Assembly (NCBI GenBank): GCA_001632425.1
Contig: KV425551.1
Coordinates: 1,350,996-1,414,995 of the forward strand
Direction: 5' to 3'
DNA: 64,000 nt
Origin: Neolentinus lepideus HHB14362 ss-1
Lineage: Eukaryota; Basidiomycota; Agaricomycetes; Gloeophyllales; Gloeophyllaceae
This document shows positions 33,835-46,795 of this stretch, piece after piece. The notes under the pieces were generated by a model, which searched no databases, was not told the origin of the DNA, and saw only the letters and a program-made list of their open reading frames with translations. How positions within the stretch are numbered: position 1 is the first letter of the stretch; each line of letters begins with the position of its first letter. The position numbers and the translations under genes were made by a program.

Positions 33835-34740
33835 GTTGCAAACCGATCGTTGAAAAGAGCGAGAAAGGACGAGGATCCGATACCTAGAACCGGGATAGTC
33901 GACTTGTCCAACCCAGGAATGGCTCAAGATGATCGGAGTACGAACTTGAAGAACTCCCGGGAGTGGCGGCAACGAACATCACATCGGCTTACATGGTACG
34001 CTCATCAACTCGACTAAGATGCCTACGATATCCTCACATTTGCTCGGATAGTCGTCCGAACTCAGATACACAGCGAACACTCAGCTGGAGCATCGTGAGT
34101 TACATGCCTCTATTATGACAGTCAAGTGAACTGACGCATACCGTGTGTGAATAAGTGCATGCTCGCTATACTGGCACAGGTATCTAGAGTCCAGTTCTTC
34201 GCTTTCTCGAAGTTGTTGACCCTTCCCGCAGGGCATGCCGATCTGACGAAATAGTGCGTTGCTTGATTATGGCTTTCGGAGACTCGTGTTGACCGGGCCT
34301 AAAGCGAATGGCTCACTCACCAGCATCGTGATACCCTGGCCTCGATAGTTGGCCACCCAACTCTCAACTCATATCTTGCTATTGCTGACAATGAATCTAT
34401 TGGTCGGATTAAGTTTGAGACGACCGAGGTGATATCTTCCAGCCTCACACTTGTCGAGCTGTAACTTACAGGACGCCTGTTTTAGCGCATGCTGCAGCCA
34501 TGCGGCCCTCCTCCACCCAAAGATGACGACTAATGCAGCACACATTTGCAATAGCCATGTTTACCTCCGGCAGCTGTTCTCATTCTCCCCCAGTGCCTGT
34601 CCAGCAAAAATTAGATATTATATGTGTGACTAGCATGCGATGGTGTGTGTATAAATACAATGAGTTAGTCTACCAGTAACAAGTATCCCAAGCATTTCTA
34701 ATCAGAAATAGAAACAGAAAAATTGGACTGTTAGTTTCCG
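33835..34740. other. Gap between C1D and TRK with degenerate coding-like pieces
   Basis: Directly left of the TRK stop is its T-rich 3' UTR. Between about 33979 and 34630 the minus strand contains stretches that read like protein when spliced or frame-shifted (for example STSVRLEDITSVVSNLIRPI and VNNFEKAKNWTLDTCASIAS, then VYLSSDDYPSKCEDIVGILV ending at TGA 33979-33981). No family is recognised, and at least one frameshift seems necessary. It may be a decayed gene or a short gene whose exons I could not resolve. Confidence 0.3.
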
Positions 34741-37700
34741 TCATGCAGCGCGAGCATGATCCCTATCATCAACTGGAGAAAAAACAGTAACATCTTGATT
34801 CTCTCGTATAATATGCGTTCGTCCGGCGGTCTGCGCTTCGCTGAATTCATGAGGGAGAAGGACTGTCGAAAAGGCACAAGTCAGACCTCGTCCAGACTGA
34901 TACACAATAAAATATGGCCGTACTAGCGCGATCGACAGCGACCGGGAGGTCTCGATGCCGCCCTCGCAGCATCACTGCACAAATAATGATCTTGGACAGC
35001 GGTTGGAAGGCACCAGAGAGTGAGTAGTTTTGCTACGTCCAGAAAGACTAAGTCGTCGCCGGAGCTGTCCAGCTGGGGCACCTACCGTTGGTATACCAAG
35101 TGACAACCCATCAGTGGCATACGCAGAAACAATCTCAAAAATAATCGTGAACTGATTAAACCACGTCGCGTTATCCGGATTCATAATGTTCCCTCTCTAC
35201 GCCACGTCAAATCTCGAACATCTCGATGCGGCATTATACGCACCTCGATGATACAAATCAACAGCACCGCCCCAGCTAGCCACCACAGATCATACGCTAA
35301 CTGCCTGCGGACATGCCAACCCAAATACTTGCTGAAAATCTCACCCTGGGGTTCCTCCGTCTCGTTTTCCGCGCTAGCTTCGAACACCCCGAGAGAACGC
35401 TCTTCGTAGACGTTGGTGGAGCGGATGCTCATGGCGATGGGGTAGGCGGAAATGTACATCATTAGTATGTACAGTAGCCTATTGATTTCCCTATAGTGAG
35501 CAGGTTGTAACGCGAGGGTGGGAGACAGGCACACTTCGTTGCGGGAGCTAGAGAGCCCAAGGAGACAATTGAGAACCCTGATGCCCGCACTCCGAGGGAC
35601 TGGAACAGCCCCGCAAGCACTCGCGGGCCTCGAGAAATATCTGGTAGCAATGACGTGAGCATCTAATGACGCCAACATAATCAGGGCATCGCTACACACC
35701 ATTAATGACTGGAAGCCCAATGTCAAACACCTCAAACCCCGCCCACTCAATTGCCCTAAATATTAATCCAGCTTCCGTCGTCAGACGTCCCTGAACGATC
35801 CAGATGAAAGCGCTGACGTTAGGAAGAAGAACACTGCCACCAGGAACCAAGTTTGATAAGACGGGAAGAGGTAGATGTAACACCTGGAAGAAGTTGACAT
35901 TGGCTCAGCAATCGTGAACAAGTGTGCAATTGATGCTACCCGCCTGCGAGGATGGTCCAGCAAAAACTGCACATGCTCCCGGCTACACGAGTTCTTCGGC
36001 AACATATGGTATATAAGCCACACAATAAGCCGCAAAAAAACCGGCTAACAAAGAACAACCATGACCACACCCCATCAATGTCCCTGGACGGAAGGCACGC
36101 ACCATCAGCATATTCCCCGCCATAATTAACATCCCCAGCGATATCACCATCGTGTACGAATTGACGAAGGGCACCATGCCCGCGTCGACGAGGGACAGTC
36201 CTCCTCCCGTATACGCGCTAACCTATCCGTCCATTCCCAGTCACACTTCTCGCTCATAACCGGTACAGAGATTGGGCAGGGGACAGTGCACTCACAGCCT
36301 GAAACGCGCTGAACCTAAAAGTGAGGTGCTTAATCAGAACAGGGCTACCACTGCGTATTATCAACAAAGGGCACCATGCTTTAGGAACTAATCGAAATTG
36401 GGAGGCAAATACGCTGTCGTAAATGTGCACCGACTCGAGGTACGCGGTGTAGATGATGAAGCAGCATAGTTGTGTCCCAATAAAATACTATCGTGCCAAC
36501 CCAATCAAATCAACATCCCAGTCTGAACGAGGAAAACGGCGAAATACTTACGGCTGGTATGAGCCAAGCCAACATCTTAATCGCTCTATACTCTACGCCG
36601 CCAATCTCCTCGAGTTGTTCATCGGAAAGGTTCTCCGCATCAAAAAAGCTATTCCGCCCAACCCAGAGGGCGCCAGTCTTGATGTAAGATACGACTTTGT
36701 GATTCAAGGCTTCGAGGTCCTCAGCGAGGTCATCTGTCCAGCCCCTACTTGTCTGCTTCCTATGTGCTTCCTTAGAGTTGGGTTTGAGCGTGGACTTGCG
36801 ACTGGTCTCCTCGGGTATAGGCTTCAACACCGTCACTCCACTCGCAGGCAATGTCAACTTGCGCTCGATGGAGCTATACAGCCCAGGCGCGACCCTTCTG
36901 ACGAGCTGGTTCGTGAATGTGACGGGACCCGCGAACCCGCCAAAGCCCTGCTCATGCAGGGGTTCCGTAGGTGATTTTGGTACGAGTATTGTCGTGGCGC
37001 GAGTTCTCGTTCGGTGCGGGAAGCGGGATCGGGTGGAACGGTTGGTCAGGCCTGTTGCTGTGCGGGGGAGACCTAGGGCACGTTTAGTCGCACAATTATA
37101 GGAAACAGTAAGTGTCCGCCTACCTTGAGATGACGATGGTTCTGCGAGCTCAATAACAGGTCCGTTCGGATTGCCCGTAGGACGGTAGCTCCCGATGGAC
37201 GAGGGAGACTGCGTACGTTGAAGCTCAGCGAATCCGGGCCAGACGAGGGTGTTCGTGTTCGAAGGTTCCGCTAGGGATAAGCAAAATGTCAGTTCACGTT
37301 GATAAAGATAGGCGTGATTTCCACCTTCATGGTTTCCTTCGAGACTTGAAGATGTCTCGGGTTCAAGGGGTGGTTCAGGGGATGGCTGGACGCTGGTCCT
37401 TACACCATCAGTGGCTCCCTGCGGGGGTGATGTGTATTCAGCCTTCTCAGCGACGATCGAGTCCCCGTTTACTTGATCTGGCCCTGGACTGCGAGCGTTT
37501 GTAGCGCTGCGCCAAAGAGACGCAACACTGAGAGCGTCAATTGTCTTTGAGCGAAACCGCTGGACTGCGATCCCGAAACTGCTCGGGCCTTGGGTCCGGC
37601 TTCGGATGACATGGGCGCACTTCTGTACGAAGTAGCGCCTGTTCCATCGAGGTGATACACTTATGACAGAAGTACGACGTGTGATAGACGCCTCAGACAT

Positions 37701-38035
37701 ACCTTCGGACCATGACCATAACCCAGCTGGTAGTGGTATAATTACCTGCGATCATAAGCCAGAACAATATGGCTTGCTGAAAACCAGTGAGTGTACTGAG
37801 GTTCACCGTGCTCAATCCCGTCACTTCATCCGTTAGCTGAGATTCTTCATGCTCAAACGAGCGTGCGCTCACCCGTATGTGCGGAGAAACATAAGAAGAA
37901 CGCGTCGGTATAGGATATGTGATATTGACCATTTGCAGCGTAGAATATAGCAGACCAGATCACAGGATGGATTGTGAAAAAGACGAGATGGAGCCTAAAG
38001 TGATTCCAGTGAATATGAGGGATACGAAACCGCAT
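34741..38035 (-). CDS. TRK1: TRK-family high-affinity potassium transporter
   Basis: The start MRFRIPHIHWNHFRLHLVFF is followed by the first M-P-M unit, with FYAANGQYHISYTDAFFLCF and, across an intron, SAHTVTGLSTVNLSTLTGFQ; the selectivity-filter Gly lies in TVTGLS. QQAILFWLMIAGNYTTTSWV and YFVQKCAHVIRSRTQ lead into the long hydrophilic loop typical of fungal TRK (ORF exon 36510-37700). Later exons give SLVDAGMVPFVNSYTMVISL, LLYILMMYISAYPIAMSIRS, IIFEIVSAYATDGLSLGIPT and AVMLRGRHRGLPVAIDRAIL, the TRK C-terminal signature. The stop is at 34741-34743. It imports K+ at the plasma membrane. In the fourth pore segment the usual Gly is preceded by Asp (YATDGLSLG). Confidence 0.93.
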
Positions 38036-38577
38036 CGTGATCTAAATTGCAGGCGCTCCGATACACAAGAGACTCAGTAGGCGCCGACACGGAAGCAAAA
38101 CATGCAGTTGCGTTATTACTATTACCAGGTTCCGTGATCATGTGGCAATGCAGGGCATGCGAAGGGGTGGCGCACGTGGCAGAGCCGTTGTGCTGGATCT
38201 GGACAGTCGCTTGTGCCGTCAGAGGCAATGCGCCCGACGTCGAGAACGGCAATATTGCCTGATGTGCCCGTCGACAGCGGCTGACGCTTTCCCTCTGACT
38301 CTCACATTGCCCGCTACCATCGCTCCAGAAACCTTGTCAGCGCTAATCAGCTGCTGTCGACGCGATATCTCGGAGACGAGGGCAATACTCCGACGGACTA
38401 CCCACATCCGTTAACGCAGCCAGCCCTCTCTGAATCCTTACCATCGCTGCCCCTGTTCTGCTCTTGCTTTCTGCGTTGTCGTCTCGTTTTTACCTGTTCT
38501 CTGCTTTGTGACTGCGGCTTTCACACTTTGAGGCTTTGACCGCGGCTTTGTAACGACATACCATACCATATGTCAGG
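38036..38577. other. Divergent intergenic region TRK / methyltransferase-like gene
   Basis: About 540 bases between two divergent starts. Several overlapping short frames occur on both strands without domains. A CT-rich stretch (CTGCCCCTGTTCTGCTCTTGC and following, near 38450-38500) probably marks the downstream gene's promoter. Confidence 0.45.
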
Positions 38578-41070
38578 ATGTTGCCCGTAATGGCCACCCC
38601 CACTACAACAAATCCCTTTGCGACAACGCGAACAAGGCCATCATCATCAAAAGGCCGGTCCCTGCGGCGCGCGACATCACAGCTTCTTCCTAGCTTCATC
38701 CCGTTCCCTGCGTCCCCATACGGAGATCCGCCCCAGTATTCGCCTACCGAGTCGACGTTTTCGACCATGGTCATGGCCAAGCTGGTCAAGTCCCCGAGCC
38801 CGAGCATCGAGAAGTCAGATCCATTCGCCACCATTGGCAGGACCCCCCCAGCATATGGCTCGGATTCAATTTCCAGAAGGAAGCACATGTTGACCCGGAA
38901 GTCGCTATTGTCGCGGACTACGACGCCTTTGGATGTGGTGCCTAGTTCGCCTCCGGGCACACGCCGCACACCCATCGATACTTCATATCTGCTCAAGTCA
39001 CCCCCCACCCCATCGTTACCTGATGCCACACCCCGTGCGACCAAATTTGTTGACCGGCCCTGGATGATGGAGCCAGCTCAAGCTGAGCACACCTTTTCTC
39101 ATCGGCGTGGTATGAAGCTGCACGGCTATGCTCGAGACGAAGCACCATATATGCTAGCATATAACGGTGTAATACTGCGCAAGTCAGTCCCATTACACCT
39201 TCTATCCGCTTTCCTGCACTAAATACAATGCATCAGTGAACTTGCGACTTTCCAGCTATACCAGCGACTATTGCCCCAAGGCACCCCTAGTTTCACATGG
39301 ACAAACAAGAAGCCACCCGCCCGAGTTCTAGATCTCGGCTGCGGACATGGTAGCTGGGTCGCACTAGCAGCACGCTCATGGAAAGGCTCTAGAATTACTG
39401 GCTTAGACCTCGTCGATACCCGTACAGACGCGTGGGATCTAAATAAGTCCGTGGCTGAGAGTGTATATTTTATGCAGCATAACTTGTGAGTCCGCAACTC
39501 GCGTATATCCACCTCTGACTCGCCCACTCATTCTCCGATTATATTCTGCATCTAGTATTGCACATGGCTTACCCTTCAAAGCCAACTCCTTCGACTTTAT
39601 CCGCTCGGCCGACTTGACCCTCGCGATTCCGTACGATGCGTGGGCCCTGCTCCTCTCCGAAGTAGACCGCATATTGGCTCCCGGCGGCCAGCTTGAGCTC
39701 ATTGACGACCAGCTGCTCTTTCCCTACTCTTCTTCCCGGCCCATTCAGGCCCTGCACACAGCACCGCTCACTCCTGCTTCTGAACTCGATTTTCTGGACT
39801 TCGAGTCCATTTCCTCTACCTCGTCAGACGAGGAGAGAGACGGGGACGAGTCCAATTTGACTGGCGATAAGGTGGATGTGGGCGGAAGTGGTGGCGAGGC
39901 AGAGTGGGACCAGCAAGCAGAAGTCTCGCACAATCTCGAGACGGTGTTCGAGAACATGCTGATGCACAAATATGATGTCCACCCACAACCCCACGAGTTC
40001 CTCGACGTCGTGCTCGCAAATACATTCGGTGTGGGGATGTCGAGGAGGACGCATAATATGCACCTTGCTCTGCCTGGCCGTTCGGATCCCCCCGATGAGC
40101 TTGGGGCTAGGGGTAGTCGGAGCAGCTTAGAAAGGGATAAGGAGGATACTTCATCGAGTTACAGCTCCGAGTCCCAGCGTCGGCGGCGGAGCTCGTCGAT
40201 GTATATGACCCCCCTCTCAGAGCCTGCAGAGGAAGATGAAGAGGACCTTGACTTCGAGCTCGAAACTCCAAGGAAGTCGAGCTACAAATCAAAGCGCTCA
40301 AGCGGGTCGAGCATGTCCTCTCTCCCTCCCGGCATATCGTCCAAAGCTGCGGGGTTACTCGGCTTAAATGACCCCATGGACCAATCGCCGCCGTCCAGAG
40401 CGAGTGTCATTTCACCCAAGGCCGCAGGTCTCCTTGGTATCTCTGACAGCTGCAACTCTCCTCCTCCTCCTCCACCCCTCCACTCTAGCACGCTTTCAAG
40501 TTCTAGTAAGATTCCATGCAAGGCCGCCGGGCTCCTTGGGCTCACCCAGGATACCTCGCCGAAGGAGCCGGAGGGCCTAGTACTCTGGCCGGGCATGTTC
40601 CTACCAATGTCCCCCGGCGAGCTGGACGAGGCGCTCGCCAAGAACGTGCACACGTTGCTTGGGTGCAAGGCCGCACTGATGGAGTTTGTGGCGGAGTATA
40701 GGGATGAGAAGGGTGCGCCACTGGTCGAGGAGAGGGAGGTGGATGAGTGGATCTGGGAGTACGAGCGGTAAGTGCTTCCTTCTCAGTTCCAAGCTGAACT
40801 AAAATGGGTATTTCACTCAGCTTCCGCCGGCGACGTTTTGGTCTCTCTGCCGACCTTCCTCTGGATGATGATGACGATGTCGAAGAGGAGAAAGAGGAGA
40901 GTAAGAAGCGCGATAGGAAGAATACGCTTGAGGCCTCCCGCTCTCGGACTATCGATCACAGCACCGAGACATTTGGAGACCTCACTTTCGTACGAGCCGT
41001 CCGCGTGTGGGAGGCGCGGAAGCCTGGACTTATCAGCTCCTCCGCCCGGCCCAAAACTGCTCACAATTAA
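38578..41070 (+). CDS. SAM-dependent methyltransferase-like protein with KAAGLLG repeats
   Basis: Four exons encode about 780 residues. The first exon (MLPVMATPTTTNPFATTRTR, alternative ATG 38590) is Ser/Pro-rich. The methyltransferase core starts LPQGTPSFTWTNKKPPARVL and contains motif I, LDLGCGHGSWVALAARSWKG, and the motif II region ITGLDLVDTR. After an intron come SFDFIRSADLTLAIPYDAWA and LLSEVDRILAPGGQLELIDD, the typical post-I/motif III signature. A long insertion (about 39780-40560) is acidic and Ser-rich and holds three KAAGLLG copies. The C-terminal segment (VHTLLGCKAALMEFVAEYRD) completes the fold. Such split methyltransferases are common in basidiomycetes; the substrate is unknown. 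Confidence 0.85.
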
Positions 41071-41491
41071 TAAAGACGATAATGAAGATGTTGCGCGCTC
41101 GTGTTTTCGCATTCTCTGTATACTGTTGCTTTCGATTGTTGGATATTCTCGCACCACACCTCGCTCTGGTCTTCATCTCATAATGGAGGTTTCGGTAGAA
41201 TTACTTGTATGATAGGATGGTAGTTTTCTCCCCTCATACTGCAATGTTGTATCCTTAGGTTGCACGCCTAGATGTACTACTAGACACGAATCAAGCTTAC
41301 CGTATAGCTTTGTATAGTACCAATCGCATAATTTGAGATTCTTGTACATACTGAGAGGTTGTTTGCGCATATAGGTTTAGGTCTGACCATCCATCATTGC
41401 TCGGGTATGATTCAATCTGATGTGTATATGCAGGTAACTGATGCCGCATGATAATACATGGAGCAAGATGGACCTCGGAGACATTCAATAC
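41071..41491. other. Convergent intergenic region
   Basis: 3' ends of the methyltransferase-like gene and VPS33 face each other. The stretch is AT-rich with ATAATG/TTGTATC-like 3' end signals; no gene is visible. Confidence 0.45.
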
Positions 41492-44232
41492 CTAAAGTCC
41501 GGCGTCCTTGGAGCCGTTGCTTCCCTTAGCAATACCGGCCACGCTGTCGACGAGACTATTACCGCTGATAATACCAGTCGTGGCAATGAGGAAGTTGCGT
41601 CCTAAGCGAAGGTAAGCATAACACCACGCATTCGGAGATTGGCCACGTACCCTTATTCTGTCGACTGACCCATCTGAGCGCAGCAATTTCCGTGTACGTA
41701 CAGCCACCTAGGAAAAATACAACTGTCGTTGATGTTTGATTACGGGCTTGCACTGTAGAAATGATACGATAGATCAATTTGATGCGAAACTGGCCGAGAC
41801 TGGAACTCACATAGTGAAGTCGCCGGTGACACGGCATCTTCATGCCCTGCGTAGTCTTTGGGAACGATGTCGAATATCTCCCCAGGAATAACTGCCAGGA
41901 CATCTTCAAAGCCTTTCCACCCAACTATTGGGTGAGCCTGGACTTTGCTGGACGTCTTGCCACTGGCGGATCCAGTGTCCGTGGACTTCTCTCTTTCCAA
42001 CGCAGGATTGCTTAATACGCCGCCTTTCTGCGCGACGCACTGCACCAGACGGATGCTGATGGGCGCGTAGCCGGAGTACACGTAGCCGATATCGTTTTCT
42101 ACCTCGTCTAGGGCACCGTCCGTATCTTCCATGAGAAGGCGAAGAGACTTCCGCAGGCTTGTATATGGGTATCTGGATGCGATGACTGATGGCGGAGTTG
42201 AAGCTGGTAGAGGACTTGGCAATAGGACAGCTAACGGGGGAGCAGATAGCGAGAGGAGTAGTGGCAGGAAGTTGTAACCATATGACTTATTCAATAGGAG
42301 TTATTCATGGTGGATGCCGACTTCAATACTACCTACCTGAAGGATTTCGCGCTTGATGTTCTCAAGCGTTTTGGTCTTGATACCACCACTAGTGATGCTC
42401 GCAAGACATAATAGCCTAATTACCAGTTGCATGTCTGCGCCTTGAGCTATCAGGTCCTCGACGGCCGATATCTGCCCAGCGACATTGTAAGACGCAAGGA
42501 GATCTGCATTGATTATTAGATAGATAGAGTAGTGGGCGAACAGGTAACGTACTCTGTTGTATTTCAAGGGACTTATTGAATATATCGGTCCTCGTCTCAG
42601 GTACAATCATTTCCGACAAGCCGGTGTCTGATCGGGGAGTAAGCCTTTTGAGTGCACGATACTGGTTGTATGCTACCCACGGAGCCGAAGGGCTTGATGC
42701 TCAGTCTGCAGCCCTCCCAGCTTTCCGACGAAGTCACGTAGCTGAGCTACTGTCTGGGCTTTCAGCCTTGCCTACTCCATCGTGAGGAACTGTCCATTCC
42801 AAAGATGCAACAGAGACGGACCTTGTAATCTGCGTCCAGTTTATGAGCTGTTCTATTCAATCTTTTCCCCACCGAAGCAAAGTTGAGGTCCCTGAGTTCT
42901 CCGAATAATGGATCGTTCGCGGCTGTCAAATGGTGTTTCTTTTTTTTCTCCTTGGACAGTGGTACTGCCACCACAGCCGAGGTGGATGCCGAAGTAGACG
43001 CAGCACTAGCATTCGCAGGTGTCGGATTAGGAGGAGAAAGTAGGGATATTGGCACCTCGATATGGGCTAGGCAAGTAGATAAGAACACAGTGACCAGCAT
43101 CGGAAAGCACTCACAATTCTTGATCCCAATCATCTCATCGATGAGCCCCTCATACGTGAGCTGAGTTAGGAGCGGTGTAATCATGTCCACTCGTCGATCC
43201 AGAACAATGAGGGAGTCTATCTTATCAGTCCCTGTCAACGTTGCCCGATGAGAAGCGTTCGACGACGGCAGTAATGACCGATCCAGAAGAGTCGCTAGAC
43301 GCTAGCGGATCTGTAAGGTGACACTCTCCAATTGAAAGGTTAAAAGCTACCGCAGCACGATCGCCTTTGCCAATAATGCGAGGGAAGGGTCCGCATATCT
43401 TTCTCAGCGTCAACAGCGCCTGAGCAGAGTTGTATATCGCAGATTCGTCCCCATCCTACACGAAATTTCAGCGTGACCACCATATGATCTTTTAGAGTTC
43501 GCTCCACTAACAACCCAAATTTCCTTGAACGCGTTGTCATACTCGAGCGATATGACGTCCCGGGCAATAGGGATGAATTGCAGGTTGTACGAAGATATGT
43601 TGACTTCGCCAAGGACACCCTCTTCTTCGAGAATCCGTTCCACAAGAATGGAGGTTCGTGGGACCAACAGCAACGTATACGTGTGCTTGGCAGATTCCTT
43701 TGCATGCCTTTTGACATGGTCTTGAGAGCATGCGGTCATCCCTCCTGATGCTCCTAGATTTGTTTGACACCACGTACCGGCAGTAATCTTGACGTTCTTG
43801 ATAGAAGGACGGCACAGATAGACTATGTTTGTCGTCGTAGCGGACAAGGGACCAGGTTCAAGCCAAAACATCTTATCCACACCATGATGCTACAACACTT
43901 CCTGATCATCTCTTCTCGGACAAAAGGGGTACACTCTGATATCGTACCTTCAGAAGAGACACTTCTGTCACAAGTCCAAGGGGACTCGCTATTGACGGAT
44001 CGAGAACAAGAGTCTTAGCTCCGTTAACCTGCAAGCTTCAGGGCTTAGCTTCACGATCATTTCACAAATAGGTCATTGCACAGACGGAGTTCAGCGCGTC
44101 CACCAAGTCCTTCTTAGCGAGTTCACTAAGCACGGATGTATCAAAGAGACCGTCATTGTCCACATCAGGCCCCGAAGACTGCTCAGTCACAGAGGCAGGA
44201 GCAGCAGCCATCGTCGACGCGTCGGAATCCAT
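41492..44232 (-). CDS. VPS33: Sec1/Munc18-family protein VPS33
   Basis: The start is ATG 44230-44232 (MDSDASTMAAAPASVTEQSS). Exon 1 ends in ALNSV, and the next begins NGAKTLVLDPSIASPLGLVT, matching the Vps33 N-terminal domain. Other diagnostic blocks: HHGVDKMFWLEPGPL, NIVYLCRPSIKNVKI, LLLVPRTSILVERILEEEGV, CGPFPRIIGKGDRAAVAF, SLIVLDRRVDMITPLLTQLT and YEGLIDEMIGI. The C-terminal part has LIAQGADMQLVIRLLCLASI, and VFFLGGCTYTEIAALRW precedes the end FLIATTGIISGNSLVDSV. It is the SM-protein core of the HOPS/CORVET tethering complexes acting in endosome-to-vacuole fusion. About ten short introns are needed; a few junctions in 42300-42850 are uncertain. Confidence 0.95.
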
Positions 44233-44437
44233 TCTACGAGACAACTTCCGAGGCACACGTGGGTGTTCGATCCGTTACACAGCACATCCCGACGAGCTTC
44301 TTTGTTGATGACGCCCGCGGGACACAATTACAGGTCGTAAGAGTGACTTGCATATGGAGAACGTTGATACTGACGATACAACTGAGCCAGTATGGACAGC
44401 ACCCATAAAAATACCACATTTTATGACAATACAACGA

Positions 44438-46350
44438 TTAAACTATCAGATAGTCTTCCGTGGTAACAGTAGCGTCTTCGGAGAAGACAGTCTCTATATC
44501 GTTATCCAGTCGCGTAACTGACGAAACATGAACTCCAGCCACGCTGCCCTGTCCGATAAAGGTAGCCCTGACAGGGAAGAACGCGCCAGCATCATCACCT
44601 GCGACATTGAATTCCAGGGAACCAGACCGCTCATCAGAGGAAATCTCAGAGATAGTCCAGTCCAGAGAATGACTGGAAGGATTCAGAGCCCAATCGCCAC
44701 TGTGGGATGATACAGTGGGATAAGAGCCGGCCCTGCCAAAAGACGTTATTCAGCATGGGAACGCTACTGAAAAGAGGTTGGGGACGTACGGAAGAGGTAT
44801 AGAAACGACCACGTCATAGAGGGTCATGCTCTCGTTCTCCAATTCATACTCAATGTTAACATCGCATGTCCCATCATTATTGGGTGTTGGCCAGCAGTTT
44901 ACTGGACGAAAACACAGTTAGATGGTCAACTTGAGGCAAAGCAAGTATATAAACACGTACTGGATAAGGGCACCAAGCTCTCGTCGGTTCCGGTGTATCT
45001 CCACCTTAGCACGGCTAACGCTTGACCAACAGGGAAGCCTTTTGATGGATCCCTCAATGCAATGACGCGGCTCTTCGAAGGAATGAACTTCTCTACTTTG
45101 GGGTGTTGCTTGAACTGCAGCTCATTACCAAGATCTGCATTTGGAGGGGCAAGATGGATCTTCACGCGCGCGAGGTCAGGGTCAGTGATATGAAGATTCA
45201 AGTCGCCCTTCAACTCCATACTCTTGAGGCCACCTTCTCGTACCAAGGACAGCGATATTTGCTCCTTAACGATCATGTGGATGCTAGGGTTACGTGAGAC
45301 CTGGTTCAGTGATACGATACAGACCGAGTGTAATTGGCATACCTTTCGGGAGTAACGGGAGGCAAGCTTCCCCGGACCTCTCCCCGTGCAGTAGGTTCCG
45401 GAGTAAAACCGACAGCTGGCGTAGAAGGAACGGAAATATCTTCAGGCGTAGGTATCTCCGCTCCCAGAGCATCCATCAACTCTGCCTGTCGTGTCTTCTT
45501 GCTTCCCAATTTCATGCCACTACCCTTGAATGTGGGGGCTCTTAATGACGAAGGCGCAGGAGAAGTAGTGCGGACGGGCACGGTTTCGGCAGGAGCCTCA
45601 AACCGTGGCACGGGAGAATAGCCGGAGACTCCTCCACCAAGGTAACTGCTGCTGGGCGTGTTGGCTGTACGCTTTTGCATCTCTCTTCGCTGCATTTCGA
45701 GTTGCTTGGCCCGACGCTTAAGTTCCTCTTTCGCCTCAGCTTCTTTGTTCTGGATCATTTGTTAAATTAAGACAGGACATATCGTAGAATGCACGTACAC
45801 GTGAAATAATCTCCTGAATCTTCTCCTCGTGACTCTCCATCTCTAGCACACTCCTAACCTGCATGAGACTGATAGGCTCACGGTATCCCAAGCTTACAAT
45901 CTCGTCGAATGCTCCTAGCAGCTCATACGAGTTCTTCAGAATCTCTCGTTCGTCTGCGCTTCGGCACAGGTCAGAGACTACCCGGGCAAAGAGGTGTAGT
46001 GTGTCGATGTCCTGTAAGATGTTGGACGCTTTGTTCGTGATGAGGAGAATATACAGGTCCTCCAAGGGCTGATAGACATAGCGGACGTCTCCAGTTTCAA
46101 CAGTGGTATGCTGGGTGTTCGTGGGTATCAACTTCGGGAAGGATGCCAGGAGAGATTCAATCCGTGCTCTGGTCATTTCACGGAACTGCCGTGAGATCAC
46201 AGCTGAGGACACTCATGTAAGAGGTCTCTGGGTATGTCACCGACTGCGCACATACCTTTCCCGCCCTTCGTGCATATTGAGGCGGCGAGAACGACCTACA
46301 CCCGGAGTAAATGCAACAGTTACAGACGCGCCGAGGGCGTAACTGACCAT
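44438..46350 (-). CDS. RET2: Coatomer subunit delta (delta-COP)
   Basis: The coding sequence begins with an exon consisting only of ATG (46348-46350), then a 52-nt intron and VVLAASICTKGGKAVISRQF, the standard delta-COP N-terminus. The longin domain continues FREMTRARIESLLASFPKLI and YVYQPLEDLYILLITNKASN, with SNILQDIDTLHLFARVVSDL. A linker with KEELKRRAKQLEMQRREMQK and GSGMKLGSKKTRQAELMDAL follows. The mu-homology domain starts IHMIVKEQISLSLVREGGLK and includes GDLNLHITDPDLARVKIHLA, ending SEDATVTTEDYLIV, with the stop at 44438-44440. Delta-COP is a subunit of the COPI coat for Golgi-to-ER transport. Same orientation as VPS33 and only 205 bases upstream of it. Confidence 0.95.
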
Positions 46351-46795
46351 GGTCTGAGATTGAGCTGATTATCGCTCCCGTCAGATTTTTGAGCTATCCA
46401 CTGGAGAATGAGCAGGGTGAGCGCAAAGGCTACCGCGCAGCGACTGGATGCGGTAGAGGAGTAGTAGCTTGTAACGATCAAGGCGGCTACATGCTTACGT
46501 AATATAATGTAGATTGTCGCGTCGACGTCCACGTAGGTCCACGCAAACGACACCTTGCGTTTCTCTCAGTCCTTTGCGAGGGGCTCTCAATTTCGTTACG
46601 GTCTCGCGGTCGCGCAACAACTCTACCCGTTACGTAGCTGACCAGAGCTGACCCTATTCTCGTAGTTGTGTACGCGGCACGTGGTTATCGGGGACGCTTT
46701 TCGTTGATAGGTAGTTTATTCGACTTCATTATAACTAAGCAAACGTGCAGTTAACTAACGTATTACAGAATTGACTGGTTAATCCAGAGGAACCT
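46351..46795. other. Intergenic region upstream of delta-COP
   Basis: About 445 bases hold the delta-COP promoter and the 3' end of the aldo/keto reductase transcript. No conserved coding frame is visible. Confidence 0.45.

Noticed and set aside
44233..44256. Upstream start for VPS33
   Set aside because: The codon is GTG; the first ATG in frame is 44230-44232.
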